Below, piece after piece: positions 15,191 to 17,557 of a stretch of 17,557 nucleotides of DNA. The notes under the pieces are model-generated. The model made no database searches and was not told where the DNA came from. It saw only the letters and a list, made by a program, of their open reading frames with translations. The position numbers and the translations under genes are program-made. The stretch is from an uncultured Nitrospinaceae bacterium (GTDB lineage Bacteria > Nitrospinota > Nitrospinia > Nitrospinales > VA-1), in the NCBI GenBank assembly GCA_913043155.1, contig CAJWLY010000013.1, positions 1 to 17,557 of the forward strand, written 5' to 3'. How positions within the stretch are numbered: position 1 is the first letter of the stretch; every line of letters begins with the position of its first letter.

Positions 15191-15349
15191 TCAGTTTCCG
15201 CCTCCGCATTTCCCACACATTTTCTCTAATTGGGCATCAGACAGGCCGCCGGAACTACCTGAAGGGGCGGGACCGGACGCAGGCGCCGTAGCACACCCAA
15301 TAAAAGCAACCATCATCACTAAAGCAAGCAGTCTTAGAACAATTCTCAT
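15191..15349 (-). CDS. Small CxxC lipoprotein (52 residues)
   Basis: A short gene in an otherwise empty stretch. Residues 1-18 form a hydrophobic signal (MRIVLRLLALVMMVAFIG) and C19 completes a lipobox FIGC-A, so the product should be lipid-modified and trimmed by signal peptidase II. The mature part has only 34 residues: an Ala/Pro/Gly/Ser linker, then a short helix LSDAQLEKM and the ending CGKCGGGN. The CxxC pair is not a haem motif because no His follows. It could bind a metal or form a disulfide, which is inference. A strong purine-rich ribosome site (GGGGAGGGAG) lies a few bases before the ATG and makes a real gene likely. Asp at +2 is absent (Ala instead), which in Gram-negatives favours outer-membrane sorting. 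No neighbour on the same strand shares its transcript. I do not recognise a family. Confidence 0.72.
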   Translation of the reverse strand: MRIVLRLLALVMMVAFIGCATAPASGPAPSGSSGGLSDAQLEKMCGKCGGGN

Positions 15350-15478
15350 CCCAACTCCCTCCCCGTGGAAAAGTTCGCAAAAAACATCTCTCTCTTAACT
15401 ACGAGCAGCCCTTGAAAACCAAAGCCACCGTTGACAGGATTGTAAACCAAAAACAATTTAAAATCACCACTCAAATCC

Positions 15479-15509
15479 ACTAATTTTTCAGCCTTTACTG
15501 AAAAGTAGT
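15479..15509. repeat. Inverted repeat, candidate operator or hairpin
   Basis: ACTAATTTTTCAG on the left and CTGAAAAGTAGT on the right pair over a CCTTTA loop. The core TTTTCAG/CTGAAAA is perfect and the outer ACTA/TAGT continues with a small bulge. No T-run follows on the plus strand. It lies midway between the divergent lipoprotein and ModE-like genes and could be a regulator site or a transcript hairpin. Confidence 0.4.
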
Positions 15510-15573
15510 TGAAAACAGATCGTTTTTACAATGTGCCCACCTGTTCCCCTTCAAATCGTGAGACTCACCCGAT

Positions 15574-15611
15574 ACTTTTGATCGACAAGAATCACCATCA
15601 AAGTTGTGGTG
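15574..15611. repeat. Overlapping inverted repeats upstream of the ModE-like gene
   Basis: ACTTTTGAT (15574-15582) is nearly complementary to ATCAAAGT (15597-15604). The overlapping CACCA (15593-15597) pairs with TGGTG (15607-15611). The two stems share bases, so they are mutually exclusive if transcribed. I cannot match either to a known ModE site. Confidence 0.3.
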
Positions 15612-15665
15612 GCCCCTGGTAAACAAGTCCAATTGATACGTCAAGATTCGTGATCGATTTTAGTT

Positions 15666-15671
15666 TATAAT
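15666..15671 (+). promoter_or_regulatory. Possible -10 box for the ModE-like gene
   Basis: A perfect TATAAT lies 45 bases before the first possible start codon at 15716. No consensus -35 is spaced correctly; the nearest TTGATA (15633-15638) is 27 bases away. A weak -35 would be expected for an activator-dependent promoter. Confidence 0.3.
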
Positions 15672-15715
15672 GAGAGCGCAAATTTTGCAAAAGCGCCAAC
15701 TCTAAAAATTAGTTT

Positions 15716-16105
15716 TTGCCATTGCAGAGCCCATTGCCCTCCAGAGACAAAAAAACCTTGACCTGCCGACCCCGCATCCGCGTAATGGCCGATGACCAAA
15801 TCGCTCTCGGACCCGGTAAGGTTGACCTACTCGAAGCTATCAACCATACGGGATCGATTTCGCGTGCAGCCATGGGACTGGGCCTAAGCTACCGCCGGGC
15901 GTGGACTCTCGTCGACACGATGAATCGGTGTTTCAAATCCGCTCTGGTAGAAGGGTCCGCCGGCGGCAAACAGGGGGGCGGAGCACACCTGACTCCACTC
16001 GGAAAACAAATAGCAGAACTTTATCGGGCAATGGAGATCAGGACGGATACAGCCATACAAAAGGAATGGAAAATTATTAAGCGTTCCTTGAAGCCACCCG
16101 AATAG
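15716..16105 (+). CDS. ModE-like single-domain winged-helix regulator
   Basis: Up to 129 residues. RIRVMADDQIALGPGKVDLL (19-38) leads into the helix-turn-helix GSISRAAMGLGLSYRRAW (46-63), then a wing with SAGGKQGGGAHLTPLG (81-96). This is the N-terminal DNA-binding domain of ModE. The molybdate-binding Mop/TOBE domains that follow in E. coli ModE are missing; the protein ends soon after the wing with a charged helix that may allow dimer formation. It may still regulate molybdenum or tungsten genes together with a separate sensor, which is inference, and no molybdate transport gene is in view. The only in-frame ATG (15785) would cut into the domain. The start must therefore be one of the TTG codons at 15716, 15722, 15734 or 15758; I use the first only as a boundary. 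Confidence 0.8.
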   Translation: MPLQSPLPSRDKKTLTCRPRIRVMADDQIALGPGKVDLLEAINHTGSISRAAMGLGLSYRRAWTLVDTMNRCFKSALVEGSAGGKQGGGAHLTPLGKQIAELYRAMEIRTDTAIQKEWKIIKRSLKPPE

Positions 16106-16133
16106 TTCTGAAGCAGGAACCCGCCTACCCCAA

Positions 16134-17255
16134 TCAATCAGACTTCTCCGCTACGATTTCCAGACCTACAAATTTAAGAGAAAGATTGTCTCCCGGATGC
16201 TGACTGTACGCATCGGTTTTGTCATGATATTCCCTGCTCTCGCAATGCGTGACTCTGAATCCGGCCGCCTCAACATCACCCGCAAGGGTAACCGCAAAAT
16301 CATCTTCAATTTCGACCAGCGTCTCCTCGTAACCAGCAGTTAATTTATCACCAAACTCCGGCCGCCGGGACTGTTCAAGAATTTGATGTTCCAGATCCGT
16401 GTCCAGAATTTCCAACATGCCACGCGGTTCTAGAGAATCAAAAACCCATTGCAAAAACTGCTTTCGATCCGACCGCCTTAAATGGTGAAGGAACTTGTTC
16501 GACGTGATGAGACCAAATTTCATACCCTGGGGCGGCCTTGAAGGAAAATCGGCATCCAAAACGGTCACGTTGCTTTTACCCGTAAGCCCGAGATAATGAG
16601 ATAAACCGTTCACAATAAACGGTTCACTATCCGTTAATACCAGCATCGGGGAATCACTAGACCAGTTATTGATCATGCTGAATCCCGCCAAACCCGTTGC
16701 AGTATCCAGTACCGGCTGTTGAGAATTCAATGGGTGCGGCTGCACGGAATGCTCCCACGGGAAATTTTCCGTCTGATGTAAATAATAACTATAGCCCTCA
16801 CTAAGAAGCCGGACTACCTCCTTATCATTCCTCAGAGTGGTATTCCGGAGAAGGGTTCGCGCCAGCTGACAAAAAAGAGCATTCATTTTTTGATTGAGCG
16901 GTTCTAGTGGTTCGCATTTTTCTCCTAGGTCTTTTTTTAGGTTGATGTTGATGTGGTCAAAACTTAAAAAAACCGCAAGACGTTCATGCTGAACGTATAC
17001 TAGATCAGCTAGATCAATCATCACCTCTGGATACACCGACCTAAACAGGGTATTCAAGCATTCCTGGTTTTCCCGCCCCTCAGGAGAATCGGGAAAACCC
17101 AGTCGTCCATTCAAAAGTTCGAACAAGGTTTTGACACGTTCCACCAGTTCCGGCGACTTCGAATTCTCTAGCCCGATGAATGCACGGCCATAATCGGTGA
17201 GCAAAGGAAGGCGAGGGGAACTGTCAATATAAACCAAGAGATCTTTATCGATCAT
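16134..17255 (-). CDS. SAM-dependent methyltransferase with unusual N-terminal domain
   Basis: A 373-residue protein. The first 150 residues are helical and charged and I do not recognise them. Residues 182-191 (VLDTATGLAG) match the S-adenosylmethionine motif I, with VLTDSEPF (206-213) as the following acidic strand, VTVLDADF (230-237) as motif II/III, and LITSNKFLHHL (249-259) as the motif IV region. FDSLEPRGMLEILDTD corresponds to post-motif 'LxPGGxLxxxD'. This resembles the small-molecule methyltransferase class with a helical N-terminal dimer-forming domain (O-methyltransferase-like layout), but the match is by pattern only. No signal peptide is present. It converges on the ModE-like gene with 28 bases between stops. 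No clear ribosome site precedes the ATG. Substrate unknown. Confidence 0.7.
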   Translation of the reverse strand: MIDKDLLVYIDSSPRLPLLTDYGRAFIGLENSKSPELVERVKTLFELLNGRLGFPDSPEGRENQECLNTLFRSVYPEVMIDLADLVYVQHERLAVFLSFDHININLKKDLGEKCEPLEPLNQKMNALFCQLARTLLRNTTLRNDKEVVRLLSEGYSYYLHQTENFPWEHSVQPHPLNSQQPVLDTATGLAGFSMINNWSSDSPMLVLTDSEPFIVNGLSHYLGLTGKSNVTVLDADFPSRPPQGMKFGLITSNKFLHHLRRSDRKQFLQWVFDSLEPRGMLEILDTDLEHQILEQSRRPEFGDKLTAGYEETLVEIEDDFAVTLAGDVEAAGFRVTHCESREYHDKTDAYSQHPGDNLSLKFVGLEIVAEKSD

Positions 17256-17426
17256 AAAAAATATTCAATCCGGACCACAAGCCGGGCATTACAATAACGC
17301 TCCGACTGCACGTTCGACGGATTTTAAAATTTCGTCGCTATCAATGTAAGACTTTCTCCATCAACTATAATTTTCTTCACCAAACCCCCAGCAAGAAAAC
17401 AGACGCCCTGCACCCGGGGACCGTTG
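17256..17426. other. Intergenic region without recognised features
   Basis: Between the methyltransferase start and the last frame at the right edge I see no convincing gene, hairpin or promoter. The minus strand of this stretch should hold the promoter of the methyltransferase gene. Confidence 0.3.
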
Positions 17427-17557
17427 TTACGGCCAGTCCCATACCGCACGCCCTAGAAGGTAAAAGGTAAGTATAAGGCAAGGCAACAAATAAGGGACCG
17501 CCGGAAACGCGCCACCCATGGCAAGAGAATAAATCGAAAAAATTCCCCGCCCCCCGA
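17427..17557 (-). CDS. Possible C-terminal end of a membrane protein, partial
   Basis: On the minus strand a frame enters from the right edge and stays open until TAA at 17427-17429. It encodes about 42 residues, highly hydrophobic, including SLAMGGAFPAV, PYLLPCLILTFYLLG and the ending RAVWDWP. This looks like one transmembrane helix near a C-terminus, followed by a short polar tail. The other minus-strand frames are also partly hydrophobic here, so base composition may create the effect, and a real gene is only a guess. It would lie upstream of, and on the same strand as, the methyltransferase. Confidence 0.3.
   Translation of the reverse strand, partial: GGRGIFSIYSLAMGGAFPAVPYLLPCLILTFYLLGRAVWDWP

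Larger units (their letters stand above)
15350..15715. other. Non-coding region between lipoprotein and ModE-like gene, with inverted repeats
   Basis: This 366-base divergent gap is AT-rich and carries no open frame I would support. It holds two hairpin-forming repeats (listed separately), a TTGACA (15431-15436) without a good -10 partner, and a TATAAT close to the ModE-like start. It probably contains promoters and operators for both flanking genes. Confidence 0.4.

Noticed and set aside
1..17557. CRISPR array, tRNA, rRNA, insertion sequence or defence system
   Set aside because: No regularly spaced repeats, cloverleaf-like sequence, transposase or recognised defence gene was seen in the window.

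Overview
The window looks like a chromosomal segment of a free-living Gram-negative bacterium. Lipoprotein and Sec signal peptides, a short acetyl-CoA synthetase, a split glycine decarboxylase (GcvPA type) and a lepA-lepB operon are all present. A Nitrospinota-like or other deep-branching proteobacteria-like lineage would fit, but that is an impression from gene content, not a demonstrated assignment. No rRNA, tRNA, CRISPR array, transposase or phage gene is visible.

Layout. Positions 1-157 (minus) hold the start of an exported Sel1/TPR-like protein. Positions 445-1887 (plus) encode a MerA/TMEM64-associated type flavin disulfide oxidoreductase. Positions 2053-2661 (minus) encode a small unknown protein followed by a Rieske-fold protein that has lost both cluster histidines and gained cysteines. 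Positions 2815-4753 (plus) encode a TPR protein and a second disulfide oxidoreductase, this one with the dihydrolipoamide dehydrogenase His-Glu pair. Positions 4926-10483 contain the glycine cleavage genes gcvT, gcvH and gcvPA, all on the minus strand. Between gcvH and gcvPA lies an oppositely oriented two-gene cassette (6451-8864: an isochorismatase-like hydrolase and AcsA) with strikingly different arginine codon use. Positions 10745-14983 (plus) run through a GT-A/MobA-like nucleotidyltransferase, lepA, lepB and a HAD phosphatase. Positions 14984-15715 are mostly non-coding, with terminator-like hairpins, inverted repeats and a previously easy-to-miss 52-residue lipoprotein on the minus strand. 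Positions 15716-16105 (plus) encode a single-domain ModE-like regulator. Positions 16134-17255 (minus) encode a SAM-dependent methyltransferase, and the right edge may hold the C-terminus of a membrane protein.

How the genes fit together. GcvT, GcvH and GcvPA, plus possibly the dihydrolipoamide dehydrogenase at 3374-4753, are components of glycine cleavage. The catalytic GcvPB subunit is not in the window. AcsA activates acetate; its cassette appears to be an arrival that broke the gcv operon. LepA (translation factor), LepB (signal peptidase I) and the HAD protein form a tight operon. I see no complete new defence or mobile system. The most unusual items are the Cys-rich, His-less Rieske protein, the CxxC mini-lipoprotein, and the alien cassette inside the gcv cluster.
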